Below are positions 6,998 to 13,090 of a stretch of DNA of 13,090 bases, one piece after another. A program made the position numbers and the translations under genes. Below the pieces are notes generated by a model. The model was not told the DNA's origin and did not search any database. It saw only the letters and a program-made list of their open reading frames with translations. Position 1 is the first letter of the stretch. The number at the start of each line of letters is the position of its first letter. Source of the stretch: Bordetella parapertussis (GTDB taxonomy: Bacteria > Pseudomonadota > Gammaproteobacteria > Burkholderiales > Burkholderiaceae_B); the NCBI GenBank assembly GCA_945862495.1, contig CAMAYM010000071.1, forward strand, positions 1 to 13,090, written 5' to 3'.

Positions 6998-7687
6998 CTA
7001 ACGCAAAATTAGCTCAATGGACGGGGGCTCATCCCAGATCCAGTTGCCATTGCGTTTAAAAATCTCTGGAAAATGTCCAGGTACGACAATATCGGTACCC
7101 TCGCAGATTTCTGCAATCGAACGTTTTGAATCCTCAATTGAGCCAAAACACATATCGCCAACTTGGGCGAGTACCTCTTTGGGATACTTGACGGCATCTC
7201 CTGCCAAGACGACGCGCCGACCGTCCTCTTGCGTAAAACGCAGCGCCTGACAGCCCGTAGTGTGACCCGGCACCTCAAAGTGCTCAATGCCCGGGGCAAT
7301 CACACCTCTTTTAGGGAGCACCTGCAAGTCAAACTCCGCCAACAAGTCATGAATTTTCCAGGGAATAAACAGATCCTCAGGATGCGGGTTGCGCGCATAG
7401 CCGAGCTCGGTCTCGCCAACCGCCACTGGAACGCCTTTAAACAAGTCCAGATTCTGACAATGATCAAAATGCAGGTGGGACAAAAATACGAGATCAATAT
7501 CGGTCGGTGCAAGACCGCGCTCTTTCAAACCATTGATCAAGCCTTTGCGTACGCAGTAGTGGCCGGTATCAAACAAAATGCGCGTGCCATCCTCGGCTGT
7601 GACAAGGGCAACGTTGCACAAGCCAAAAAAACCGCCCCGAAAGCTCAGGCTATTGCCTTTAATGAGTAGTTCATAACGCGCATTCAA
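6998..7687 (-). CDS. Metallo-beta-lactamase fold hydrolase, TTG start (229 aa)
   Basis: Dizinc hydrolase of the glyoxalase II/lactonase type. Seen: RILFDTG (36-42), LSHLHFDHC (69-77, the HxHxDH motif with H71, H73, D75, H76), VPGHTTGCQAL (139-149, H142), VLAGDAV (160-166, D164) and VVPGHFPE (201-208, H205). All seven expected metal ligands are present. Start choice: the frame stays open back into the tartrate dehydrogenase gene, but the fold begins near LNARYELLIKG. TTG at 7687 has GGAGAA five bases upstream and leaves a 50-base gap to the previous stop; no ATG or GTG in frame lies between that stop and the fold. Known relatives cleave lactones, thioesters and other esters. Inference: it hydrolyses a lactone, ester or thioester intermediate of the pathway. 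Its exact substrate is unknown. Confidence 0.85.
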   Translation of the reverse strand: MNARYELLIKGNSLSFRGGFFGLCNVALVTAEDGTRILFDTGHYCVRKGLINGLKERGLAPTDIDLVFLSHLHFDHCQNLDLFKGVPVAVGETELGYARNPHPEDLFIPWKIHDLLAEFDLQVLPKRGVIAPGIEHFEVPGHTTGCQALRFTQEDGRRVVLAGDAVKYPKEVLAQVGDMCFGSIEDSKRSIAEICEGTDIVVPGHFPEIFKRNGNWIWDEPPSIELILR

Positions 7688-7692
7688 TACCG

Positions 7693-7698
7693 TTCTCC
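7693..7698 (-). promoter_or_regulatory. Ribosome binding site deciding the TTG start of the MBL-fold hydrolase
   Basis: GGAGAA on the minus strand, five bases before the TTG at 7687. It is the only good Shine-Dalgarno sequence near the fold's first strand and argues against starts within the upstream dehydrogenase gene. Confidence 0.65.
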
Positions 7699-7737
7699 AG
7701 AAAGTACCGCCTAGCAATCCTGAGTGCCCTGAGCGTG

Positions 7738-8805
7738 TTAGCCGTTCAACTGCTCGCAAATCGCCGCTGTGACTTGCGCAGTTGTGGCTAGGCCACCGAG
7801 ATCGCGCGTGTGTAGGCGGGGATTCGCAGTGACAGATTCGATCGCTTTCATCAGGCGATCTGCAGCGGCCTGTTCGCCGAGGTGCTCGAGCATCATGACG
7901 ATGGACCAAAAGGTACCAATCGGATTGGCTAAACCCTTACCCATAATATCGAATGCGGAACCGTGAATCGGTTCAAACATAGAGGGATAGCGGCGCTCGG
8001 GATCAATGTTGCCCGTCGGTGCAATCCCAAGGCTGCCAGCCAAGGCAGCAGCCAGATCGCTCAGAATGTCCGCATGCAGGTTGGTCGCAACAAGCGTATC
8101 GAGCGTGGCAGGACGGTTGACCATGCGCGCGGTCGCGGCATCGACTAACTCTTTGTCCCACTTCACATCGGGAAATTCTTTGCTGATTTGAACTGCGATC
8201 TCATCCCACATCACCATCGCATGGCGTTGCGCGTTCGACTTCGTTACAACAGTCAAAAGCTTGCGTGGACGGGACTGGGCAAGTGTAAAGGCGTAGCGCA
8301 TGATGCGCTCGACACCCGCACGCGTCATCATGCTTACATCTGTGGCGACTTCGATGGGATGGCCATGGTGGGCACGACCGCCTACGCCGGAGTATTCACC
8401 TTCTGAGTTTTCGCGCACGATCACCCAGTCGAGTTGTGCGGGCGTGCAACGCTTGAGAGGCGCATCGATACCAGGCAAGATACGGGTCGGACGCACGTTG
8501 GCATACTGATCAAAACCCTGACAGATCTTGAGGCGCAAACCCCACAAGGTAATGTGGTCAGGAATATGTGGATCGCCTGCAGAGCCAAACAAAATGGCGT
8601 CTTTATTGCGCAGGGCGTCGAGTCCGTCTTCCGGCATCATCACGCCATGTTGGCGATAGTAGTCACCGCCCCAGTCAAAGCTTTCAAACTCAAATTTGAG
8701 TGATTGATCTTTGGCTGCGATGGCGTGAAGTACTTTTTGTCCCTCGGGAATCACTTCTTTGCCGATGCCGTCACCAGGAATAGCGGCGATACGATATGTC
8801 TTCAT
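7738..8805 (-). CDS. ttuC: Tartrate dehydrogenase / D-malate dehydrogenase family (355 aa)
   Basis: NAD-dependent oxidative decarboxylase of the isopropylmalate/isocitrate dehydrogenase superfamily. Seen: AAIPGDGIGKEVIPEG (7-22); DHITLWGLRLKICQGFDQYA (83-102), typical of tartrate dehydrogenase rather than IPMDH; VRENSEGEYSG (130-140, Y138 as catalytic Tyr); TKSNAQRHAMVMWDEI (188-203, K189); the metal aspartates D222, D246 and D250 in VDA and NLHADILSD; and EPIHGSAFDI (278-287) at the NAD site. From memory the whole protein follows Pseudomonas tartrate dehydrogenase closely. Known members oxidise tartrate and decarboxylate D-malate and, in related enzymes, 3-alkylmalates. ATG at 8805 has AAGGAT upstream. 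Inference: here it may act on a substituted malate produced by the CoA-dependent steps. The name fits the family; the physiological substrate is open. Confidence 0.9.
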   Translation of the reverse strand: MKTYRIAAIPGDGIGKEVIPEGQKVLHAIAAKDQSLKFEFESFDWGGDYYRQHGVMMPEDGLDALRNKDAILFGSAGDPHIPDHITLWGLRLKICQGFDQYANVRPTRILPGIDAPLKRCTPAQLDWVIVRENSEGEYSGVGGRAHHGHPIEVATDVSMMTRAGVERIMRYAFTLAQSRPRKLLTVVTKSNAQRHAMVMWDEIAVQISKEFPDVKWDKELVDAATARMVNRPATLDTLVATNLHADILSDLAAALAGSLGIAPTGNIDPERRYPSMFEPIHGSAFDIMGKGLANPIGTFWSIVMMLEHLGEQAAADRLMKAIESVTANPRLHTRDLGGLATTAQVTAAICEQLNG

Positions 8806-8889
8806 GGTCTGATCCTTAGCTTTGCTTTTAATTTGTGCTTGGTAATGTACAACGTGTCTCTTGCTCTTTGTCTAAGACACACTTGATCG

Positions 8890-9762
8890 TTAAGATTTAT
8901 CGCCATTTTCATAGCGCTTGCCACGTGCGAGCAATTCTGGCGTACCGATCACCGCGTTTAAGCCATCAAAATCCAGCATGGATCCTTGAAAGGCTCGCGT
9001 ACTCCCGGTTGCTTTGAGACTGGCATAATAGTGCTGTAGCAACATGGCAACCGCCCGGACCGTCCCGCCGGGAAAAATCGCAATCGAATACCCAAGTGCC
9101 TGAAGCTCTTCGGCAGATTTAACGGGTGTTTTGCCACCTTCCACCATGTTTGCTAGCAGCGGGACGCGATCCGCAAAGCGTTTGTTGACGATTTGCATCT
9201 GGTCATCGCTGCGAACGGCTTCGATAAACAAAATGTCGGCACCCGCTTCCAGATAGTGTTCGGCGCGTTCCAGAGCAGCATCGAAGCCTTCGACTGCGAC
9301 GGCATCCGTACGTGCCATGATCAGGGTGTTTTCTGAGTGCCGTGACGCAGTCGCTGCGCGAAGTTTTCCCACCATTTCAGTGGTTGAAACCAGTGACTTT
9401 CCTTCGAGATGACCACACCGCTTTGGAAAAGACTGGTCTTCGAGTTGAATGATGTTGGCACCGCTGCGTTCAAAACCGCGCACCGTACGTTCTGTGTTGA
9501 GCGCATTACCAAAGCCGGTGTCTGCATCCACGATCAAGGGAATTTGAACGCGATCCCTGAGTTGTGCGATGCGTTCGCTCACTTCAGTGAATGTTGTCAG
9601 ACCAATATCTGAGCGTCCGAGCGCAGTGTAGGCAATCGAAGCACCCGAAAGATAGAGCGCCTCAAAACCCGCCTCTTCAGCGAGCGCAGCAGAAAGTGCA
9701 TCATAGACACCGGGTGCGAGCAAAATTTCCGGACGCGCCAGTCTGGCTTTAATTGAATCCAT
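8890..9762 (-). CDS. Isocitrate lyase/PEP mutase family C-C lyase (290 aa)
   Basis: TIM-barrel enzyme expected to split a 2-hydroxy di- or tricarboxylic acid. Seen: APGVYDALSA (16-25), LYLSGASIAY (36-45), IVDADTGFGNA (77-87, metal-site aspartates), IIQLEDQSFPKRCGHLEGK (104-122) and LIMARTDA (147-154). The KRCGH motif with C116 is intact, which points to a true lyase (methylisocitrate lyase, 2,3-dimethylmalate lyase and relatives) rather than PEP mutase or phosphonopyruvate hydrolase. Start choice: an ATG at 9804 would overlap the amidase end by 23 bases and add 14 residues foreign to the family. ATG at 9762 has AAGGA eight bases upstream and begins MDSIKARLARPEI, the usual N-terminus. No citrate synthase homologue (prpC) is nearby, so methylisocitrate is not the obvious substrate; an alkylmalate is plausible by context. 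Confidence 0.9.
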   Translation of the reverse strand: MDSIKARLARPEILLAPGVYDALSAALAEEAGFEALYLSGASIAYTALGRSDIGLTTFTEVSERIAQLRDRVQIPLIVDADTGFGNALNTERTVRGFERSGANIIQLEDQSFPKRCGHLEGKSLVSTTEMVGKLRAATASRHSENTLIMARTDAVAVEGFDAALERAEHYLEAGADILFIEAVRSDDQMQIVNKRFADRVPLLANMVEGGKTPVKSAEELQALGYSIAIFPGGTVRAVAMLLQHYYASLKATGSTRAFQGSMLDFDGLNAVIGTPELLARGKRYENGDKS

Positions 9763-9770
9763 CACGCTTA

Positions 9771-9775
9771 TCCTT
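9771..9775 (-). promoter_or_regulatory. Ribosome binding site deciding the lyase start
   Basis: AAGGA on the minus strand, eight bases before the ATG at 9762 (a GTG codon directly precedes that ATG in frame). It lies just after the amidase stop and favours the shorter 290-residue form. Confidence 0.6.
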
Positions 9776-9781
9776 TTAAAC

Positions 9782-11413
9782 TTATTGACCGGAACGAAAG
9801 ACATTAGCGGGTTCGTCGAACCAGTTTCTGTTTTTACGTAAACGTGTTGTCATCTCAAGTGCATAGGGTGCTGCTTCGCAAAGGACTTCCATCAATGCAT
9901 CATCTAGTTTGAGTCCCGCATTCGAGGCCATGCGTGCGGCAAAGGCACGGGTCTGCGCGTCACAATGCGAAGTTTCTGGAGTCAGGTCAGGTGCGACCAG
10001 CGTTGGTACAGGCTGGCCTGGCTTGAGCGCCGGGCGTTTATGACGTAGAGCCATTGCGTGTTCAAAAGCATGACCCACCTTTAATACGAGTGCATCTGCC
10101 TGAGGTGCCCCCACAATTTGTAGTCCCATCGGCAACCCCGCATTATTAAAGGCACAATTGACCGAGACGGCTGGACCTCCCGTAATATTGGCGAGTACTT
10201 GTGCGTTGGGCTTGCGCCAAAAGCTAATTGGGCGATGTGCCGTGATCGGCTGCGCCGGACCAAAACCAGGCATGACGAGCACATCAAACTTTTCGTAGAT
10301 CGGCTGCATTTCCTCAAGCATGCGCTTGTGTTCTCGCGTGGCAGCGAGAAAGTCGAGTGACTGAAACATCACAGCCGGCAAAATGCGCGTTAAAAAGTCA
10401 CGGCCATAGTCATGGGGACGTTCGGTGAGCCCTTGCTGTTGCACACCGAAAATTTCCGTCTCAGCCAAAACGACCTTGACGTCCATGTAGTCTTGCATGG
10501 GGCGTAGACGACAGTCTTGAACGGAGGCACCGAGTTTCTTGAAAATCTCTACCGCTTGCTCGAGTGCCTGACGGTGCTCCTCATTGGCAACAAGATCCTC
10601 TTCCCATACATAACGCAACACGCCGACCCGGACACCCTTGAGGTCCTGGCCAAGACTTTCTGCGTAGTTGGGAATGGGCTGTTCAAAGCTGTTGCCATCT
10701 GCGGGATCATGCCCTGCAATCGCTTGTAGCATCAGCGCGCAGTCCTCGACCGTCCACGCCATCGGACCACAGTGATCGAGCGTAAAAGAGTTCGGCATGA
10801 CGCCTACACGACTGACTAATCCCGAGCTCGGCATAAATCCTGCGATGCCACACAAAGAGGCCGGTCCTCGAATAGAACCACCCGTATCGGTGCCAAGGGC
10901 TGCCCCCACAAAACCTGCCGCCACTGCTGCGCCTGAACCACTAGAGGAACCGCCACTAAAACGTGTGAGATCCCAGGGATTTCGCACAGGTGGCCAAGGC
11001 AAGTCTAAAGAAGGACCCCCATGAGCAAACTCGTGCGTGTTGAGCTTGCCCATCAACAGCGCACCCGCCTCGTAGAGTTTGGCTACCACAGCGCAATCGT
11101 TTGCAGGCACGTGCTTTTGTCCAATGCGCGAACCCCCCGTGGTCAAAATACCTGCCGTCTCATAAATGTCTTTGGCACCAAACGGAATGCCGTGCATCGG
11201 ACCCAGGTATCGGCCAGCCATGATTTCGCTTTCAGCTGCTTTGGCTTGCTGACGCGCCAAGCCGAAGGTTGGCGTGATAAATGCACTAAGTTGATCATCC
11301 AGCGACTCGATACGCGCACTTAAATGATCAACATACTCAAGGGGTGAAAGTTTTTTGGCTTTGATCTGCTGTCCAGCTTCGGCAATTGTTAGGAAATGCA
11401 GGTCTGTGGTCAT
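9782..11413 (-). CDS. Amidase signature family hydrolase (543 aa)
   Basis: Hydrolyses a carboxylic amide, or an ester, through a Ser-cisSer-Lys triad. Seen: GPMHGIPFGAKDIYETAG (71-88, K81), NTHEFAHGG (125-133), RFSGGSSSGSGAAVAAG (151-167, cis-Ser S156) and LGTDTGGSIRGPASLCGIAG (173-192, nucleophile S180). The Lys-Ser and Ser-Ser spacings match the family (75 and 24). It is probably not GatA: no gatB or gatC is adjacent and it sits among catabolic genes. About 543 residues is on the long side for the family, with the extra length towards the C-terminus. ATG at 11413 overlaps the preceding stop (ATGA), with AAGGA about eleven bases upstream. No signal peptide, so it should be cytoplasmic. Inference: it releases ammonia or an amine from the substrate before the CoA steps. 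Confidence 0.93.
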   Translation of the reverse strand: MTTDLHFLTIAEAGQQIKAKKLSPLEYVDHLSARIESLDDQLSAFITPTFGLARQQAKAAESEIMAGRYLGPMHGIPFGAKDIYETAGILTTGGSRIGQKHVPANDCAVVAKLYEAGALLMGKLNTHEFAHGGPSLDLPWPPVRNPWDLTRFSGGSSSGSGAAVAAGFVGAALGTDTGGSIRGPASLCGIAGFMPSSGLVSRVGVMPNSFTLDHCGPMAWTVEDCALMLQAIAGHDPADGNSFEQPIPNYAESLGQDLKGVRVGVLRYVWEEDLVANEEHRQALEQAVEIFKKLGASVQDCRLRPMQDYMDVKVVLAETEIFGVQQQGLTERPHDYGRDFLTRILPAVMFQSLDFLAATREHKRMLEEMQPIYEKFDVLVMPGFGPAQPITAHRPISFWRKPNAQVLANITGGPAVSVNCAFNNAGLPMGLQIVGAPQADALVLKVGHAFEHAMALRHKRPALKPGQPVPTLVAPDLTPETSHCDAQTRAFAARMASNAGLKLDDALMEVLCEAAPYALEMTTRLRKNRNWFDEPANVFRSGQ

Positions 11414-12120
11414 ACTGGATCCAATCCTTGCTGTGCAAAGGCGCGTTGTGCATCACTGGTTTGTAAAAATTGAATCAATCTAGTGAGGGCAGCAGCTTGT
11501 GTACTTTCCTTAAATACGCCCGCAGAGAACACGGTGGATTGTTGGACTGCGGGGGGTAGCTTGCTGAAAATATTGATACTCGGCACTTGCATGAGCTCGC
11601 TCATTTGCTGCACCGCCAATTCCACTTCACCTTTTGCAACCAATGTGCCCGTCAAGCCTTCTGGCAACACGGTTGCTTTGGCGCGCACTTCCTCATCGAG
11701 TCCGAGCCGTTTAATGAGGCTCGCAAAATACATGCCGCTGGCGCCTTGTTTTGAAAAGGCGATGGAGCGTGCAGCTTTTAGCGTGGCTACAAAAGCATCC
11801 TGTGTAGAAATATCAGGTACGGGTGCGGACAGCGCAACGGCCATCGCAACGTCTGAGCTCACCAGGTCCACTCTGCTGCCTGTTTTTAAAATATCTTCAC
11901 TAATGAGTTCATCCACCGACCCCGCAACCGCAAGCAGCAAATCGCCACGCACGCCTGCGCGAATGCGCTCGCTGAGGTGGGCCGTAGCACCATACTCAAT
12001 GGCAATTTGGATGCCAGAGGCTGCAGTAAAAGTCGGGATCAGTTCATTGAGTGCATTACGTAACGCCATGGTTGAAAGAACGTTCAAGCGTGGTGCAGTG
12101 GAGAGGGGTTGCGTTGCCAT
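11410..12120 (-). CDS. ModA-like solute-binding-fold protein without signal peptide (236 aa)
   Basis: Type 2 periplasmic-binding-protein fold related to molybdate-binding ModA (PF13531-like). Seen: LNVLSTMALRNALNELIPTF (13-32), the family's first strand and helix; GIQIAIEYGATAHLSERI (36-53); GDLLLAVAGSVDELI (59-73); and ASGMYFASLIKRLGL, which resembles the ModA hinge segment. The N-terminus MATQPLSTAPR has no hydrophobic stretch, and an in-frame stop lies upstream with no alternative start, so secretion by Sec is not expected. No ABC permease or ATPase gene accompanies it. The ATG has only a weak GAGA about ten bases upstream. Inference: a cytoplasmic ligand-binding protein, perhaps a sensor or carrier for a pathway acid, rather than a molybdate transporter part. 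It is the first structural gene, 67 bases after the LysR stop. Confidence 0.82.
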   Translation of the reverse strand: MATQPLSTAPRLNVLSTMALRNALNELIPTFTAASGIQIAIEYGATAHLSERIRAGVRGDLLLAVAGSVDELISEDILKTGSRVDLVSSDVAMAVALSAPVPDISTQDAFVATLKAARSIAFSKQGASGMYFASLIKRLGLDEEVRAKATVLPEGLTGTLVAKGEVELAVQQMSELMQVPSINIFSKLPPAVQQSTVFSAGVFKESTQAAALTRLIQFLQTSDAQRAFAQQGLDPV

Positions 12121-12149
12121 AAATAGTATGTCTCGTTTTAAATGGAATG

Positions 12150-12160
12150 TTCGTAATGAA
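12150..12160. promoter_or_regulatory. Possible operator: TTC-N5-GAA in the gap after the LysR gene
   Basis: A short inverted repeat (TTCGTAATGAA on the plus strand, TTCATTACGAA on the minus) lies about 30 bases before the ModA-like gene. Its position suits a LysR-type operator or promoter element, but the arms are only three bases and no convincing -35/-10 pair was found, so this is weak. Confidence 0.2.
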
Positions 12161-12187
12161 TCTTATTGGCTGTTCTGATGATGGCGA

Positions 12188-13090
12188 TTACTCTATTTTG
12201 CTGAGTGCTTGTGGATCAATATCCTCGATAATGGTCTTTAGATAGTCCACAAATACTCTGACTTTTGCAGCCAGCGTGCTGCGGGGCAGATGAACAATAG
12301 ACACCGCTGGTCCCGCAATAACGTAGTCGGACAAAATACGTTGAATCTTGCCCGAGCGCAGAGCATGTCCCGCGATAAAGTCACTGACCATCACAATCCC
12401 TGCACCCGCGATTGCGGCTTCTAAAAGTGTCTCTGCATTGTTGATGTTAAGCGCCCCTGAGACGATTCTGGAAAAAACTTTTCCGTTTTTAGTAAAGTGC
12501 CATTCGCGATGATCTCCAGTCATGGGTAACAAATAACCCATACACTGATGGTGATCTAAGTCATCGGGAGATTTCGGGGTGCCATGCTTGGCTAAATAGT
12601 CTGGTGAGGCATAGGCCGCAAAACTAAGGTTACAGAGCTTATGTGCGACTACGCGCTCGTCTGTGACCGCGCCGATATGGATAATGGCATCGACAGATTC
12701 ATACGTGAGATCCACTTGACGATCACTCAATTCGATATCGACACTGAGTTCTGGATAGCGTTGCGTAAATTCCCATATTTTTGGTGCGACGACGCGGCGA
12801 CCGAAACCCACTGGCATTTGCAGGCGGAGCCGTCCTTTAGGTGTGGCTGTGGTAGAAGTCACTGCGGTCTCGGCGTTATCAATTTCTATGAGAATTTGCT
12901 GGCAACGTTCAAAAAAACTTGCGCCTTCGCTTGTCAAACTCACCAAGCGGGTAGAGCGCGTCAGTAGCTTGACACCGAGCTCTTGTTCGAGACGGGCGAT
13001 TGATTTACTGATGGCTGAAGAGGTCAGCCCGAGCCGTTGGGCGGCAAGGGTAAAGCTGCGGGTTTCCGCAACTTTGACAAAAACGAGTAG
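12188..13090 (-). CDS. LysR-type transcriptional regulator, N-terminus cut by right edge
   Basis: Seen: 300 residues up to the stop, open at base 13090. The first visible residues LLVFVKVAETRSFTLAAQRL, followed by LGLTSSAISKSIARLEQELG, form the winged helix-turn-helix of LysR regulators; STRLVSLTSEGASFFERCQQ is the start of the linker helix. The effector domain follows, with GRLRLQMPVGFGRRVVAP and PELSVDIELSDRQVDL as its usual first strands. Only a handful of N-terminal residues should be missing, judging by the family length of about 300. The subfamily resembles the DsdC/CrgA-like group common in Burkholderiales. It is codirectional with, and 67 bases upstream of, the catabolic genes, whereas LysR genes are more often divergent from their target. 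Inference: it controls the operon in response to a pathway intermediate. Its own promoter lies outside the window. Confidence 0.93.
   Translation of the reverse strand, partial: LLVFVKVAETRSFTLAAQRLGLTSSAISKSIARLEQELGVKLLTRSTRLVSLTSEGASFFERCQQILIEIDNAETAVTSTTATPKGRLRLQMPVGFGRRVVAPKIWEFTQRYPELSVDIELSDRQVDLTYESVDAIIHIGAVTDERVVAHKLCNLSFAAYASPDYLAKHGTPKSPDDLDHHQCMGYLLPMTGDHREWHFTKNGKVFSRIVSGALNINNAETLLEAAIAGAGIVMVSDFIAGHALRSGKIQRILSDYVIAGPAVSIVHLPRSTLAAKVRVFVDYLKTIIEDIDPQALSKIE

Noticed and set aside
7688..7909. N-terminal extension of the MBL-fold hydrolase frame
   Set aside because: It overlaps the 3' end of the tartrate dehydrogenase gene, its Arg/His/Ser-rich sequence is unlike the fold, and a TTG with a good ribosome site lies at the domain start.
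8854..8880. Inverted repeat GTGTCT/AGACAC in the gap between the lyase and dehydrogenase genes
   Set aside because: Six base pairs with a 15-base loop and no T-run on the transcribed strand; too weak to call a terminator or operator.
2310..9762. Standard methylcitrate cycle (PrpB plus PrpD)
   Set aside because: Both families are present, but no citrate synthase-like prpC, acnD or prpF is found, and the intervening genes are CoA-transferase and acyl-CoA steps.
9763..9804. Longer form of the ICL-family lyase from an ATG at 9804
   Set aside because: It overlaps the amidase end and adds residues not seen in the family; the ATG at 9762 has a better ribosome site.
9782..11413. GatA subunit of the tRNA amidotransferase
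   Set aside because: No gatB or gatC neighbour, catabolic context, and a length above that usual for GatA.
11483..12178. Plus-strand open frame of 231 codons opposite the ModA-like gene
   Set aside because: Ser/Ala-rich shadow with no family resemblance; the minus-strand frame carries the clear binding-protein motifs and the ATGA overlap.

Overview
The window looks like a piece of chromosome from a betaproteobacterium, most likely Burkholderiales and perhaps Alcaligenaceae-like. This rests on gene content (a LysR regulator with a CaiB/BaiF CoA-transferase, acyl-CoA dehydrogenase and MmgE/PrpD set), on the family resemblance of the proteins, and on a moderate base composition that I judge by eye to be slightly above 50% GC. 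The genus cannot be named from sequence alone. All thirteen genes lie on the minus strand, so they are transcribed from high to low coordinates. No rRNA, tRNA, insertion sequence, CRISPR array or phage gene was seen, and no stretch longer than about 100 bases lacks a gene.

Catabolic block (13090 down to 2310). In transcription order it holds: a LysR regulator cut by the right edge; a ModA-like solute-binding protein with no signal peptide; an amidase-signature hydrolase; an isocitrate lyase/PEP mutase family C-C lyase with an intact KRCGH motif; a tartrate dehydrogenase/D-malate dehydrogenase family enzyme; a metallo-beta-lactamase fold hydrolase that starts at TTG; a CaiB/BaiF CoA-transferase; an enoyl-CoA hydratase; an acyl-CoA dehydrogenase; and an MmgE/PrpD protein. 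Junctions are tight: two ATGA overlaps, several gaps under 100 bases, and one strong hairpin between the acyl-CoA dehydrogenase and MmgE/PrpD genes. My inference is an operon for an amide or ester derivative of a substituted (perhaps alkylated) short dicarboxylic acid. The acid would be loaded onto CoA, dehydrogenated, hydrated to a malyl-type CoA ester, freed by the same CoA-transferase, and then cleaved by the lyase or oxidatively decarboxylated by the dehydrogenase. I do not recognise this exact set as a named pathway.

Light-repair block (2271 down to 1). It starts 38 bases after the MmgE/PrpD gene and holds a divergent photolyase/cryptochrome with a basic tail, a 55-residue DUF2256 zinc-ribbon-like protein, and the first 184 residues of a DASH-type cryptochrome that runs off the left edge. 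The small gene overlaps the photolyase stop by ATGA, and the cryptochrome GTG start overlaps the small gene's stop by GTGA, so the three look translationally coupled.
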